NCBI RefSeq assembly: GCF_004801885.1 | Contig: NZ_SSSM01000003.1 | Span: 558,001 to 622,000, forward strand | Source: Naasia lichenicola | Lineage (GTDB): Bacteria; Actinomycetota; Actinomycetes; Actinomycetales; Microbacteriaceae | Reading direction: 5' to 3' | Length of the DNA stretch: 64,000 bases | Part shown: in pieces, positions 37,250 to 45,544 of the stretch | Numbering within the stretch: position 1 is the first letter of the stretch | Layout: each line of letters opens with the position of its first letter | Program-made: the position numbers and the translations under genes | Notes under the pieces: generated by a model | The model's input: the letters and a program-made list of their open reading frames with translations, nothing else | Database searches by the model: none | Told to the model about the DNA's origin: nothing

Positions 37250-38512
37250 CTACCGATTCGTGGTCGCGACGAAGGCGACACCTGATCCGCTGAAGGTCAG
37301 CGCGCCCTCGTCCGGAGTGATGAAGGCGGACTCGCCGCGCTCGAGCATCGTGGATGTCGCAGCGCCGACGATCGCGACGCTGCCCTGGACGACGAGCACG
37401 ATTCCGGGTCCGTCAAGCGGGAACGTCGCCTCTGCGCCGCCGCTCAGCTGATGGCCGTGCTTCTCGGCGGCCGCGCCGATGGTGATCCGGGCGAGAGCGA
37501 AGTCGGGCACATCGGGTCGGAAGATCTCCATTCCCGCTCCTCCGTCCTCCGCCGGCCAGATGGGCGCAGGAAGCGGCGTGAACTGAACGACGTCGAGCAG
37601 TTCGTCTGTGTCGATGTGCTTCGAGGTCAATCCTCCGCGCAGCACATTGTCGGAAGCCGCCATGATCTCCACGGCGAGCCCGGCCAGGTAGGCATGCACG
37701 TTGCCGGATGGCAGATAGGCGGCCTGCCCCTGCGGAAGGGTGATGCGGTTGAGCAGCAGCGCAACGCCGATTCCCGGGTCGCCGGGGTGCCGCTGGGCGA
37801 GCTCGGCGATCGTCGCGTACTCGCGGGCGAAGCTGGAGACTCGGGGCGCTTCGGACGCGAAGCGTGAGATCGCCTCGATCGCGAGCTTCGAGCCGTCGGA
37901 TCCGCCGAGCAGCCAGGCCATCGTGCCCCTGAGGGCAGCTGCCGGGTCGGGGTCGTCGAGCTGCGCGCGGAGCTGGCCGAGCGCAGACAGCTCGAGCTCC
38001 GACCCCAGCGCCGACGCGATGGCGACGAGCTCCTCCACGAGCAGCTGGGTGTGACTGAGTTCGCGGAAGCCGGCGAGCGCCTCGAACGTGTCGCTGAGCG
38101 CAAGGGTCAGCTCAGGCTTGTGCAGGCGGTCCTTGTAGTTGCGCGCCGGATCGTCGAGGGAGATGCCGGCCGCGTCCTCCCGGTCGTAGCCGGCCTCGGC
38201 CTGAGCGATCGAGGGGTGGGCCTGGATGGACAGCGGCTCGTTTGCGGCGAGCAGCTTGAGCAGGAACGGCAGAGTGTCGCTGGTGCGGGCATCGCCGAGC
38301 GCGCGGGCGGGGTCGGCGGCGATCCAGGCGTCGAGGGTGGCCATGCCATCGCTCTGCGTCGTGTCGACGATGCGGCTCGGCCAGGCCGGGTGAGCGCCCA
38401 ACCACAATTCGGCTTCAGGCTTCCCCGACGGCTGATGCCCGAGCAGTTCGGCGATCGCCGTCGTCGAGCCCCATGCATAGTCCCGCGGGACGTTGGTGAT
38501 GCCGAGGAACAT
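37250..38512 (-). CDS. manA: Mannose-6-phosphate isomerase, class I
   Basis: A 420-residue zinc enzyme that interconverts mannose-6-phosphate and fructose-6-phosphate, supplying GDP-mannose for envelope glycans. Family features are ITNVPRDYAWGSTTAIAELLG, the zinc-site LSIQAHPS and HKPELTLAL, and YLPSGNVHAYLAGLAVEIMAASDNVLRGGLTSKHID. I start at ATG 38512 with GGAGG a few bases upstream. Confidence 0.95.
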   Translation of the reverse strand: MFLGITNVPRDYAWGSTTAIAELLGHQPSGKPEAELWLGAHPAWPSRIVDTTQSDGMATLDAWIAADPARALGDARTSDTLPFLLKLLAANEPLSIQAHPSIAQAEAGYDREDAAGISLDDPARNYKDRLHKPELTLALSDTFEALAGFRELSHTQLLVEELVAIASALGSELELSALGQLRAQLDDPDPAAALRGTMAWLLGGSDGSKLAIEAISRFASEAPRVSSFAREYATIAELAQRHPGDPGIGVALLLNRITLPQGQAAYLPSGNVHAYLAGLAVEIMAASDNVLRGGLTSKHIDTDELLDVVQFTPLPAPIWPAEDGGAGMEIFRPDVPDFALARITIGAAAEKHGHQLSGGAEATFPLDGPGIVLVVQGSVAIVGAATSTMLERGESAFITPDEGALTFSGSGVAFVATTNR

Positions 38513-38544
38513 GAGCAACCTCCAGGTCTGTGCCGTCGATCAAC

Positions 38545-39609
38545 CTACTCGGCGACAACTGGAGAAATCACAGTGAGCACGGCGTCGGCCGCCGCGGCGA
38601 GCTGCTCGTCGGAGAGGGTCCCATGGTCGTCATGCAGCGCGAGCCATCCGTCCGAGGTGAAGACATCGGCGAAGGTGTATCCCTCGGCGGTGGTGCGCAG
38701 CAGCACCGACCCTCGGCTCATCGGCAGCGATCGACTCGTGTAGCCCGGCTGGGCGACGATGAGCGGCTCGGTCCAGCCTGCTCCGGGGAGCATCTCGACG
38801 GAGAGCCCCGGATCTCCGTCGTCCCACGAGCAGCGCAGCGGGTGCTGCGAGGCGGTGGCGTAGTAGTAAGAAGGCGTGGCGCCACCCGGCTGGTCCGTCG
38901 CGGATGGCTCGACCCCCGCCGCATCGATGGCGTCAGCGACGGATCCGTCCGGATCGAGACCATCGCACGATTGCGGAAGCACCCACGTGCTCGCCTGAAC
39001 CCACGGAACGCGCGCCAAAGTGGTCAGGTAGGCGCCGCTCTGTTGGGCCAACTGGAGCAGGGCCACTGACGGATCATCGACCGAGTCCGAGTCGATGGCG
39101 AATTCGATGTGCACCCAGTCGACGCCCACCACGAAGTCGCCGACACACGTGTCTCCGACGCTCACGTCGTAGCAGTCGTACGTCGAGTCAGCGGTAGTGG
39201 CGTTGCCCTCGTCCCAGTTCGCCGGTGCCGCAGCACCTCCGCCGAGCAGCACGTCGATGATGAGCTGCCCACCATCTTCTGCTCCATCGGTCCAGCTGCA
39301 ATCGGCCCATCCGGCCTGGATGGCCGCGGCGCTCAATACATCGAAGACCGCGGTGCTGCTGGGATCGCCGCTGAATGCGAGATCGCCGAAGATGCTGACG
39401 CGCGCGCTGGCGGCCAGCGCCTCGCAATCGATCGCGTCAATCGCGGTCGGATCGGGGTCGATCATCGGCTCCTCGGAGGGAGTCGGCGTGGGTGTAGGAG
39501 TCATCGAGGCGGTGGCCGTGGGGCTGGGCGCGGGCGCTGCCGCCGAGCACCCGGCCAGCATGAGCGCGACCATCGCTGCACCCACTGCCACCGCTCGCCG
39601 ACCTCGCAC
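38545..39609 (-). CDS. Secreted lipoprotein, unknown
   Basis: A 354-residue lipoprotein with a signal peptide and lipobox LAGC (Cys21), a Pro/Thr-rich linker (about 25-50), then two or more beta-rich domains with paired cysteines. It is likely anchored on the outer face of the membrane. It lies 32 bases upstream of manA on the same strand. No domain recognised. Confidence 0.75.
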   Translation of the reverse strand: MRGRRAVAVGAAMVALMLAGCSAAAPAPSPTATASMTPTPTPTPSEEPMIDPDPTAIDAIDCEALAASARVSIFGDLAFSGDPSSTAVFDVLSAAAIQAGWADCSWTDGAEDGGQLIIDVLLGGGAAAPANWDEGNATTADSTYDCYDVSVGDTCVGDFVVGVDWVHIEFAIDSDSVDDPSVALLQLAQQSGAYLTTLARVPWVQASTWVLPQSCDGLDPDGSVADAIDAAGVEPSATDQPGGATPSYYYATASQHPLRCSWDDGDPGLSVEMLPGAGWTEPLIVAQPGYTSRSLPMSRGSVLLRTTAEGYTFADVFTSDGWLALHDDHGTLSDEQLAAAADAVLTVISPVVAE

Positions 39610-39649
39610 GGCTACATCTTCACCAGTCGAGACCTCATTCCCTCGGCCA

Positions 39650-39723
39650 AATCAAGGAGTTTTTCGATTCCATGCCCTCCGATCTGCATGAGCTGGTGGC
39701 CGGGATGCCGAAACTCCTTGATT
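39650..39723. repeat. Intergenic inverted repeat
   Basis: AATCAAGGAGTTT (39650-39662) and AAACTCCTTGATT (39711-39723) are perfectly complementary over 13 bases across a 48-base interior. It lies between the divergent lipoprotein and VOC genes, so a terminator role is less likely than at the other hairpins. Confidence 0.5.
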
Positions 39724-39758
39724 CGGTCAGGGAGTCCGCCGGGCGACAGGATGAGCAC

Positions 39759-40145
39759 ATGCAGATCAGGCGGATCCACCACATCGCGGTCATCAGCACG
39801 GACTACGAGAGGTCGAAGGCGTTCTACATCGGCATCCTCGGCTTCACGCTGAAGTCGGAGGTCTTCCGGGCAGAGCGCGACTCGTGGATGGGCGACCTCG
39901 CACTGAACGGCGAGTACATCCTCGAGCTCTTCTCGTTCCCCAACCCGCCCGCCCGTCCGACCGGCCCCGAGGCCGTCGGACTGCGCCACCTCGCCTTCGA
40001 GGTGGACGACGTGGAAGGGTCGATCGCCGAGCTCACCGCGAAGGGTGTGCGCTGCGAGGAGGTGCGGATCGACCCGCACACCGGACGCAGGATGGCATTC
40101 TTCTTCGACCCAGATGGGCTTCCGCTCGAGGTCTACGAGGCCTGA
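39759..40145 (+). CDS. VOC family protein (YaeR/glyoxalase-like)
   Basis: A 128-residue vicinal-oxygen-chelate protein. Two beta-alpha-beta-beta-beta modules are clear: MQIRRIHHIAVISTDYERSKAFYIGILGF and GLRHLAFEVDDVEGSIAELTAKG, ending DPDGLPLEVYEA. Metal ligands are the His of HHIAVI, the Glu of YILELFSF, the His of LRHLAF and the C-terminal Glu. It is close to the YaeR/SMU1112c group; the substrate is unknown. The start is ATG 39759. Confidence 0.85.
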   Translation: MQIRRIHHIAVISTDYERSKAFYIGILGFTLKSEVFRAERDSWMGDLALNGEYILELFSFPNPPARPTGPEAVGLRHLAFEVDDVEGSIAELTAKGVRCEEVRIDPHTGRRMAFFFDPDGLPLEVYEA

Positions 40146-40162
40146 GCGACCACTCCCCGCTG

Positions 40163-41230
40163 TCAGGCGCCCCAGTCGACGATGATCAGCGGCCCTTTCG
40201 TCTGGGTGTCGGTGACGATCAGGGAGAGCGACAGGCGCTCGCCCGCAGGAGAGTCGAGCTCCCATGACTCGGACGAGACGCCCTCGTAGACCTCACCGGC
40301 TATCTCGACCCTGTCTCCGGTATAGCCGTTCGCCTTGGCGACCGCGGCTATGGCATCGAGATCCTCCCGTGTTCCTCCGTAGAGGTAGGCCCAGGTGAAG
40401 GGGTTGTCCGTCGTCGCGCCGAGGACCTCCGTGCACGACGGTTCAGGGAGGAAGGCTGGCATGCCCGCCTCGTAGGCGTCCACCAGCGTTTTGGGGAAGT
40501 CGCCTTCCCGCGGCGCCGGGCATGGATCGAACGCCTTGACGAACGTCGGGCCCGGAGTGGACGCAGTCGGCGTCGGCGACGAACTGGCGCCGTTGTCGCG
40601 AGCCAAGTTCGCGGACGCCCAATCGGAGAACTCACCAGCCGACACGTCTTCCACGACAGGATCGCCGCCGCCGGGGTTCGGAATCGTGGTCCGCTGGTTC
40701 GCGCCGATCGTCACCGACGTTCCGTCGGTCAGGGTGAACTCCACTTCGCCGTCGAGAACGGTGATTTCGCAGGCGGGTGCGTCAGTGCATTCGACGGCGA
40801 AGGCCGTTCCATGCACGGCCGCGACGCCTACGGGGGTCTCGACCTCGAATCTCGCGTCTTCGGCCACAAGCTTTTGCACCCGATGCCAGGTCTGGCCGAC
40901 CTCGAGAGAGACCGCGGTGCGCTGCGCGTCGGAGGAGGAGAGCTCGAGGACCGTGAGGTCGGTGCCCGGCCCGACCCGGGTGAGCGAGTCGTCGGCATAC
41001 CTCAGCTCGGCCAGGCCCGCAGAGTCGGTGATGACGTGATCGCCTGCCACGGCCTCGGTCGACTGGGTGATCGAGCCGCTGGAAGCGGAGGAGACGAGTC
41101 GCACATCCGTGCCGAGAACGCTCACCCGAGCGGTCGCACCTCCGGAATCGGATCCCGAACCTGCGCCGCAGCCGGTCAGGGCGAGAGCAAGGACGACGAG
41201 AAGTGCGGGAACTGCGGCGATGCGACGCAT
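40163..41230 (-). CDS. FecR domain lipoprotein 1
   Basis: A 355-residue lipoprotein (lipobox LTGC, Cys21). After a beta-rich segment (about 30-100) comes the FecR core GQTWHRVQKLVAEDARFEV, ETPVGVAAVHGTAFAV and a CTDAPACEITVLDGEVEFT strand. A Pro/Ser/Thr linker and a separate C-terminal domain (about 240-355) follow. FecR domains are periplasmic or extracytoplasmic sensor and binding modules. There is no adjacent ECF sigma factor. It lies downstream of the DDVEGH peptide 1 gene, beyond a hairpin. Three paralogues lie at 51510, 52661 and 54598. Confidence 0.85.
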   Translation of the reverse strand: MRRIAAVPALLVVLALALTGCGAGSGSDSGGATARVSVLGTDVRLVSSASSGSITQSTEAVAGDHVITDSAGLAELRYADDSLTRVGPGTDLTVLELSSSDAQRTAVSLEVGQTWHRVQKLVAEDARFEVETPVGVAAVHGTAFAVECTDAPACEITVLDGEVEFTLTDGTSVTIGANQRTTIPNPGGGDPVVEDVSAGEFSDWASANLARDNGASSSPTPTASTPGPTFVKAFDPCPAPREGDFPKTLVDAYEAGMPAFLPEPSCTEVLGATTDNPFTWAYLYGGTREDLDAIAAVAKANGYTGDRVEIAGEVYEGVSSESWELDSPAGERLSLSLIVTDTQTKGPLIIVDWGA

Positions 41231-41263
41231 GGTCTTCTCACTGTTCGGGGGCAACCGGTGGCT

Positions 41264-41303
41264 GAGCTTGTCGAAGCCCGGTCGAGTGGGCTTCGACAAG
41301 CTC
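41264..41303 (-). terminator. Stem-loop between peptide 1 and FecR lipoprotein 1
   Basis: GAGCTTGTCGAAGCCC (41264-41279) and GGGCTTCGACAAGCTC (41288-41303) form a perfect 16-bp stem with an 8-base loop, 15 bases after the peptide 1 stop. The TGAGCTTGTCGAAGCC core resembles a common actinobacterial intergenic palindrome. It may end the peptide 1 message or make FecR expression partial. Confidence 0.65.
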
Positions 41304-41318
41304 AACCGTCGGGAAGGT

Positions 41319-41783
41319 TCAGTGGCCGATCTTGGCCGCGTGGCCTTCGACGTCGTCATCGACGAGCGGGCGCGTCGGCTGGTTGCGGAAGTCGTGCCCC
41401 TCGACGTCGTCTCCCTCGATGATGCGACCGGACTTGAGGGAGTGACCCTCGACGTCATCCTCATCGACCAGATGACCGCGGACTACGCCGTGGCCCTCGA
41501 CGTCATCCTCATCGACCGCTCCGTTGAAGCGCGCTCCGTGACCCTCGACATCGTCCTCGTCGATGATTCGGCCGTGCGCGGCGGCGTGACCCTCAACGTC
41601 GTCCTCGACCAGGTGGCCGGTACGAGCGGTGTGACCCTCGACGTCGTCCTCCTCGACGACGCGACCGCTCCGGGCGGCATGACCCTCGACGTCATCCTGC
41701 TCGACGATGTGGCTGGGCTTGAGGCCGTGGCCGGCGACGTCGTCGGTGGTGTCTTCCGGGGTGGTGTCGGTGTTCTCGTTCAT
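41319..41783 (-). CDS. DDVEGH-repeat acidic protein 1, nine repeats
   Basis: A 154-residue protein without signal peptide. After MNENTDTTPEDTT it carries nine copies of DDV(E/A)GH spaced 15-18 residues apart. Typical units are DDVEGHAARSGRVVEE and DDVEGHGVVRGHLVDE. The invariant Asp-Asp-x-Glu-Gly-His core could bind metal or be a processing/modification site, while the spacer carries one or two basic residues. AGAGGA lies 9 bases before the ATG at 41783. Two relatives lie at 45299 and 45851. The repeat family is not one I can name. A multi-core precursor peptide is possible; so is a metal buffer. No modifying enzyme is adjacent, but an S8 protease and an exporter are. Confidence 0.75.
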   Translation of the reverse strand: MNENTDTTPEDTTDDVAGHGLKPSHIVEQDDVEGHAARSGRVVEEDDVEGHTARTGHLVEDDVEGHAAAHGRIIDEDDVEGHGARFNGAVDEDDVEGHGVVRGHLVDEDDVEGHSLKSGRIIEGDDVEGHDFRNQPTRPLVDDDVEGHAAKIGH

Positions 41784-41849
41784 TGCTTCGTTCCTCTCGA
41801 TGGGGTGTCGCTGGGTGCGATAGATGAAGTGTGCGTGGTGGCGCGAAGC

Positions 41850-41882
41850 GGAACTGTCGGCTGGCGAACACAAATTGTGTTC
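41850..41882 (-). promoter_or_regulatory. Shared regulatory element upstream of peptide 1
   Basis: The plus strand reads GGAACTGTCGGC, then TGGC, then GAACACA (41850-41872), followed by AATTGTGTTC. GAACACAA-A-TTGTGTTC (41866-41882) is a perfect 17-base palindrome. The CTGTCGGC-N4-GAACACA arrangement recurs upstream of peptide 2 (45611-45629) and of the secreted protein (56410-56432). In the gene direction, 31 bases after the GCCGACA end, CTATCGCA follows and may be the -10 region. Confidence 0.7.
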
Positions 41883-41910
41883 AGTTGCCGACCGGCGGAG
41901 ATGTTCATGC

Positions 41911-43554
41911 TCACGCCTCTGCTCGAACGAGATCCGGATGGGTCCGCCGCAGGCGGACCATGGATGGACCGAGCAGCAGCAGTGGCTGACGCTGCGGCTC
42001 GACCGCGGCCACGAAGTCCTCCGCGCTCAGTCGCCACACGATCGCCGACGTCGCGGCCACCACGGTGGCCGTTCGCGGGATCGAGGTCAGCACGCCGATC
42101 TCCCCGACCACATCGGGCGCGGACACATCCGGGATGCCCGCAGCCGTTGACGAGGTGACGGACAGCCTGCCCTCGGCGAGCACCCAGAGCGCGTCCGCGT
42201 CGTCGCCCTCGCGGATGAGCAGGTCCCCTGGCGCGAGGTGCGCGACCTGCATGGCGCTGGCGAGACGCTCCTTGACCGTCCGCGACGACGGGGCGAACAG
42301 CCGGATCGCCTCGAGCAGCCGCACCCGATGATCGAGCAGGGTCGTTCGCGCCGCGGACGCGCGATCCACCCGGAGCAGCAGCGGCGAGAGTGCAAGCGCG
42401 ACGGCGGAGAAGCCGACGCCCATCGCGATGAGCGCCGTCTCGATCGAGATGCTCGACAGCAGAGCCGCGGCCCCGATGCTTCCGATCACGCTGGCAAGCA
42501 GGGCGGCGGTGTCCTGCAGGGACAGCACTCGACTGAGCAGTCCTGCCGACACCTCTCGCTGGATGGCAGTGAGCGCCACGACGTCCACGATCACCATGCC
42601 GATGCCGGACAGCAGCTGCAGGCCGATGCCGACGGCCGCAACGTTGGTGAACGCGGTCAGCGCATAGGGGATCGCCTGCACGAGCACACCGCCGACGATG
42701 ATGGGGGCGAGTCGGCGGGCGCCGCTGAGCCGATCCGCGACGACCGCGCCGATGATCCCGCCCACGGCCATGCCGGCGAGCAGGTAGCCGTATCCCTGAT
42801 TGCCCATGCCCAGGTGCTGACTGATCGGGATGTAGATGACCGTGTACGCGCCGCACAGCATCGTGTCGAGCGCAGCGAACAGCAGCAGCACCGCGGCGGT
42901 CGGGGTTCGGCGAAGCGCTCCGACGCCGTCGAGCACCTGGCGGACCAGTCGCTCGCCGGGGGCCGCGTCTCCCCTGCTGCGCACGCGGAGGCCGAGCGCG
43001 AGCGCCGCCGCGGCGAAGTAGCTGATCGCATTGATCGAGACGCCGATCGCGGGCTCGCCGATGAGGACGAGCAGACCGCCGATCGCGGGGCCGATCACGA
43101 TGACGATGTTGTCCAACCCGGCGTAGAGCGAGTTGGCCGTCGGCAGGTTCTCCTCGTCCACGACCTCGGGGGTCAGCGCCCCGGCGGCGGGCCCATACGG
43201 GCTGCGCACGATCGACGCGACGATGGTCAGGACCAGGATGACGATCACCGGTCCGCCGCTGATCACGATGCCGACGACGGCGAGGCCGACGACGCCCGAC
43301 AGTAGCGCGGAGACCACCATCAACGTGCGGCGATCGACGCGGTCCGCGAGCACTCCGGCGAGCGGGGCGATGAGGAGGCCCGGGATCCAGCCCGCCGCGG
43401 CCATCGCCGCGAGCCAGCCGAGCGACCCGGTCACCGAGTAGACGTAGACGTCGAGGACGACCTGGGCGACCCAGCTGCCGATCGAGTTGATGAACGACGA
43501 GGTGATCAGCAGACGGAAGTCGTAGAAGCGCAGGGCGCCGGCGTAGCGGTCCAT
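41911..43554 (-). CDS. MFS transporter with C-terminal cyclic-nucleotide-binding domain
   Basis: About 547 residues. The first 400 form a 12-helix MFS exporter of the MFS_3 type (MDRYAGALRFYDFRLLITSSFINSIGSWVAQVVLDVYVYSVTG, motif A GVLADRVDRRTLMV). Residues about 420-530 are a cNMP-binding domain with LIREGDDADALWVLAEGRLSV and the phosphate cassette VGEIGVLTSIPRTATV, where the key Glu and Arg are kept. Direct gating of export by cAMP or cGMP is the simplest inference. I take ATG 43554 with AAGGTGG upstream; ATG 43626 is an alternative. It lies upstream of peptide 1 and diverges from the GAF-protease pair. Confidence 0.85.
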   Translation of the reverse strand: MDRYAGALRFYDFRLLITSSFINSIGSWVAQVVLDVYVYSVTGSLGWLAAMAAAGWIPGLLIAPLAGVLADRVDRRTLMVVSALLSGVVGLAVVGIVISGGPVIVILVLTIVASIVRSPYGPAAGALTPEVVDEENLPTANSLYAGLDNIVIVIGPAIGGLLVLIGEPAIGVSINAISYFAAAALALGLRVRSRGDAAPGERLVRQVLDGVGALRRTPTAAVLLLFAALDTMLCGAYTVIYIPISQHLGMGNQGYGYLLAGMAVGGIIGAVVADRLSGARRLAPIIVGGVLVQAIPYALTAFTNVAAVGIGLQLLSGIGMVIVDVVALTAIQREVSAGLLSRVLSLQDTAALLASVIGSIGAAALLSSISIETALIAMGVGFSAVALALSPLLLRVDRASAARTTLLDHRVRLLEAIRLFAPSSRTVKERLASAMQVAHLAPGDLLIREGDDADALWVLAEGRLSVTSSTAAGIPDVSAPDVVGEIGVLTSIPRTATVVAATSAIVWRLSAEDFVAAVEPQRQPLLLLGPSMVRLRRTHPDLVRAEA

Positions 43555-43611
43555 GCGGATGCCACCTTGCTCCCGGCGTTCGACTGCTGCGGCTAATTCC
43601 CCGCTGATCAG

Positions 43612-43636
43612 GAAGTGTGCTGACATTGCATACTTC
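43612..43636. promoter_or_regulatory. Candidate operator between the MFS-cNMP and GAF genes
   Basis: GAAGTGTGC (43612-43620) and GCATACTTC (43628-43636) form a dyad with one mismatch around a 7-base centre. It lies in the divergent promoter region, next to the alternative start of the MFS-cNMP gene. TATCTA near 43655 on the minus strand could be its -10. Confidence 0.4.
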
Positions 43637-43750
43637 TGCGCCGATGGTCCCACATAGATAACCCTCAGGGAAAGAGCGAGAATTCGTGCACCTCGGCGCG
43701 CTGCGGACGCTTGGTTGTCAGCACCGTCCCCCGCACACCAGACTGACGCC

Positions 43751-44488
43751 ATGACCGACCCGACCCCCGAGCTCGTCGCACTCGTCGCACGCCTGGGCAA
43801 TGCGATGGGCGTCGCCACCCGACCGTCCGCACTCGAAGCCGAGCTCGGCCGGGCGACGGCCGGAGTGCGGGCGCTCTTCGACGCGGCCGCGACATCCTGC
43901 GCACTGATCGAGGAGTCGGGCGATGAGATCCGCTTCATCGCGGCGAACGGCATCGGCGCCGCCGCGATCACCGGACGGTCGATGCCGATCGAGCGCGGGA
44001 TCGCCGGGTGGGTCGCCATGACCGGCCAGCCCATCGCGATCGCCGACGTAGGCGTCGACCCGCGCTTCGCCCGCGATGTAGCGGAGGAGACGAACTACGT
44101 TCCGACCTCCATCCTCGCGGCTCCCCTGCTGGGCGACGACGGCGAGGTGCTCGGCGTGATCGAGGTGCTGGATCCGCGGGCGACGAACGAGAACACGAGC
44201 CGCGACCTGGACGTGCTCGGCCTCCTCGGCTCGCAGCTCGCCGCCACCGTGCGACTCTCCCGCACCTACGACCGCCTCGGCTCCGTGCTCGTCACCGCTC
44301 TCGCGGGCGCGACCGGCGCCGCGGACTTCGGCCAGACCCTCGACGCGCTGGTGGAGTCGGTCGACGACAGGCCACTCGCCGAGCTCGCGCGAGCCTTCCA
44401 CCAGATCGCCGAGACGGGGTCAGCGGGCCAGACGTTCGCGTTGTCCGTGCTCACGGCGGCCGTCGACTACTCCCGGCGCCGCGCGTGA
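43751..44488 (+). CDS. GAF domain protein
   Basis: A 245-residue soluble protein. A GAF domain spans about 25-170 (CALIEESGDEIRFIAANGIGA, GIAGWVAMTGQPIAIADVGVDPRFARDVAE, SILAAPLLGDDGEVLGVIEVLDPR), followed by a helical C-terminus. GAF domains bind cyclic nucleotides or other small ligands. Its stop overlaps the GTG of the S8 protease gene (GTGA), so the two are translated together and probably act together, for example as sensor and effector. Confidence 0.85.
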   Translation: MTDPTPELVALVARLGNAMGVATRPSALEAELGRATAGVRALFDAAATSCALIEESGDEIRFIAANGIGAAAITGRSMPIERGIAGWVAMTGQPIAIADVGVDPRFARDVAEETNYVPTSILAAPLLGDDGEVLGVIEVLDPRATNENTSRDLDVLGLLGSQLAATVRLSRTYDRLGSVLVTALAGATGAADFGQTLDALVESVDDRPLAELARAFHQIAETGSAGQTFALSVLTAAVDYSRRRA

Positions 44489-45291
44489 CGCTGCCCGAGT
44501 GGTCGTCTGCGTTCAACGACGCGGTGCTGCAGCCCACAGTCGCACTGCCGCTGCCCGCCCCGACGCAGGATTGGGCCTTCGGCGAAGCGACCGGCGCCGG
44601 TGTGAAGGTCGCTGTGATCGACAGCGGCGTCTCTGCCGAACATGAGCGGGTCGGCGGGCTGGCCGGCAGCGTCGCCCTCGAGGTCGATGACGACTCCCCC
44701 GAGGGATATCGGATCGTCGACGGGCCGCATGAGGATCTCTACGGGCACGGCACCGCCTGCGCCGGCATCATCCGCGGACTCGCCCCCGAGGCCGATATCT
44801 ACAGCGTCCGGGTACTCGGCAAGAACCTGACCACCCGCGGTGCGCTGTTCGCGGCCGCGATCCGCTGGTGCATAGACAATGGGATGCAGGTCGCCAACCT
44901 CAGCCTGAGCAGCCGCAGCGAGCAGTGGTTCGGCCCCCTGCACGCACTCGCGGACGAGGCGTACTTCCGCAACCTCATGCTCGTCTGCGCCGCGAACAAC
45001 GTGCCGGGCCCGACCTATCCGTCGCAGTACGCGTCGGTGTTCTCCGTCGCGGCCCGCGAGGGGCACGATCCGTTCTCCCTCGCCTACAACCCGCGTCCGC
45101 CGGTCGAGTTCGGGGCGCCCGGGATCGATGTGGACGTGGCCTGGACGACAGGCAGCATCACCGCGACGGGTAACAGCTTCGCGGCACCGCACATCGCAGG
45201 GCTCGTCACCCTGCTGCTGTCGAAGCACCCCGAGCTCACCGTGTTCCAGGTCAAATCGGTGCTGCACGCCCTGTCGTCGAACGCTCGGTAG
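44485..45291 (+). CDS. Cytosolic S8 family (subtilisin-like) serine protease
   Basis: A 268-residue subtilase without signal peptide or prodomain. The triad is complete: Asp46 (VAVIDSGVS), His88 (LYGHGTACAGI) and Ser231 (ATGNSFAAPHIAG), with the oxyanion Asn in VCAANN. Subtilases lacking export signals are typical of peptide-maturation clusters. It starts with GTG overlapping the GAF gene, and its stop is 7 bases from the convergent peptide 2 gene. The DDVEGH proteins are plausible substrates, by position only. Confidence 0.9.
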   Translation: MTLPEWSSAFNDAVLQPTVALPLPAPTQDWAFGEATGAGVKVAVIDSGVSAEHERVGGLAGSVALEVDDDSPEGYRIVDGPHEDLYGHGTACAGIIRGLAPEADIYSVRVLGKNLTTRGALFAAAIRWCIDNGMQVANLSLSSRSEQWFGPLHALADEAYFRNLMLVCAANNVPGPTYPSQYASVFSVAAREGHDPFSLAYNPRPPVEFGAPGIDVDVAWTTGSITATGNSFAAPHIAGLVTLLLSKHPELTVFQVKSVLHALSSNAR

Positions 45292-45298
45292 CGAGTCC

Positions 45299-45544
45299 CT
45301 AGGGACGCTTGTAGCCGTGGCCCTCGACATCGTCGTCCAGCACGACCGGGTGACGGTAGCCGTGACGCTCCCCGAGGTCCTCGGCGAGCGGCCGACGGAA
45401 TCCGTGCCCCTCCACGTCATCGTCGATCATCGGCCGGCGGTATCCGTGCCCCGCGACGTCCTCCTCGAGAATCGGTCGCTTGAATCCATGGCCCTCGGTG
45501 TCATCCAGCGGGTCGATTCGGATGTTGGTCTCGTGCTCGCTCAT
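45299..45544 (-). CDS. DDVEGH-repeat acidic protein 2, five repeats
   Basis: An 81-residue protein, MSEHETNIRIDPL followed by five related units: DDTEGHGFKRP, EDVAGHGYRRP, DDVEGHGFRRP, a degenerate GERHGYRHP and DDVEGHGYKRP. Spacing is 14-15 residues. The spacer here is shorter and more regular than in protein 1, with an aromatic residue, two basic residues and a proline after each GHG. GAGAGGA lies 8 bases before the ATG, as in protein 1. It is convergent with the S8 protease gene. Confidence 0.75.
   Translation of the reverse strand: MSEHETNIRIDPLDDTEGHGFKRPILEEDVAGHGYRRPMIDDDVEGHGFRRPLAEDLGERHGYRHPVVLDDDVEGHGYKRP

Noticed and set aside
41067-42158. Repeat-bearing plus-strand frame opposite peptide 1
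   Set aside because: Its TLDVI-type repeats are the reverse reading of the DDVEGH repeats. The minus frame has the ribosome site and the relatives.
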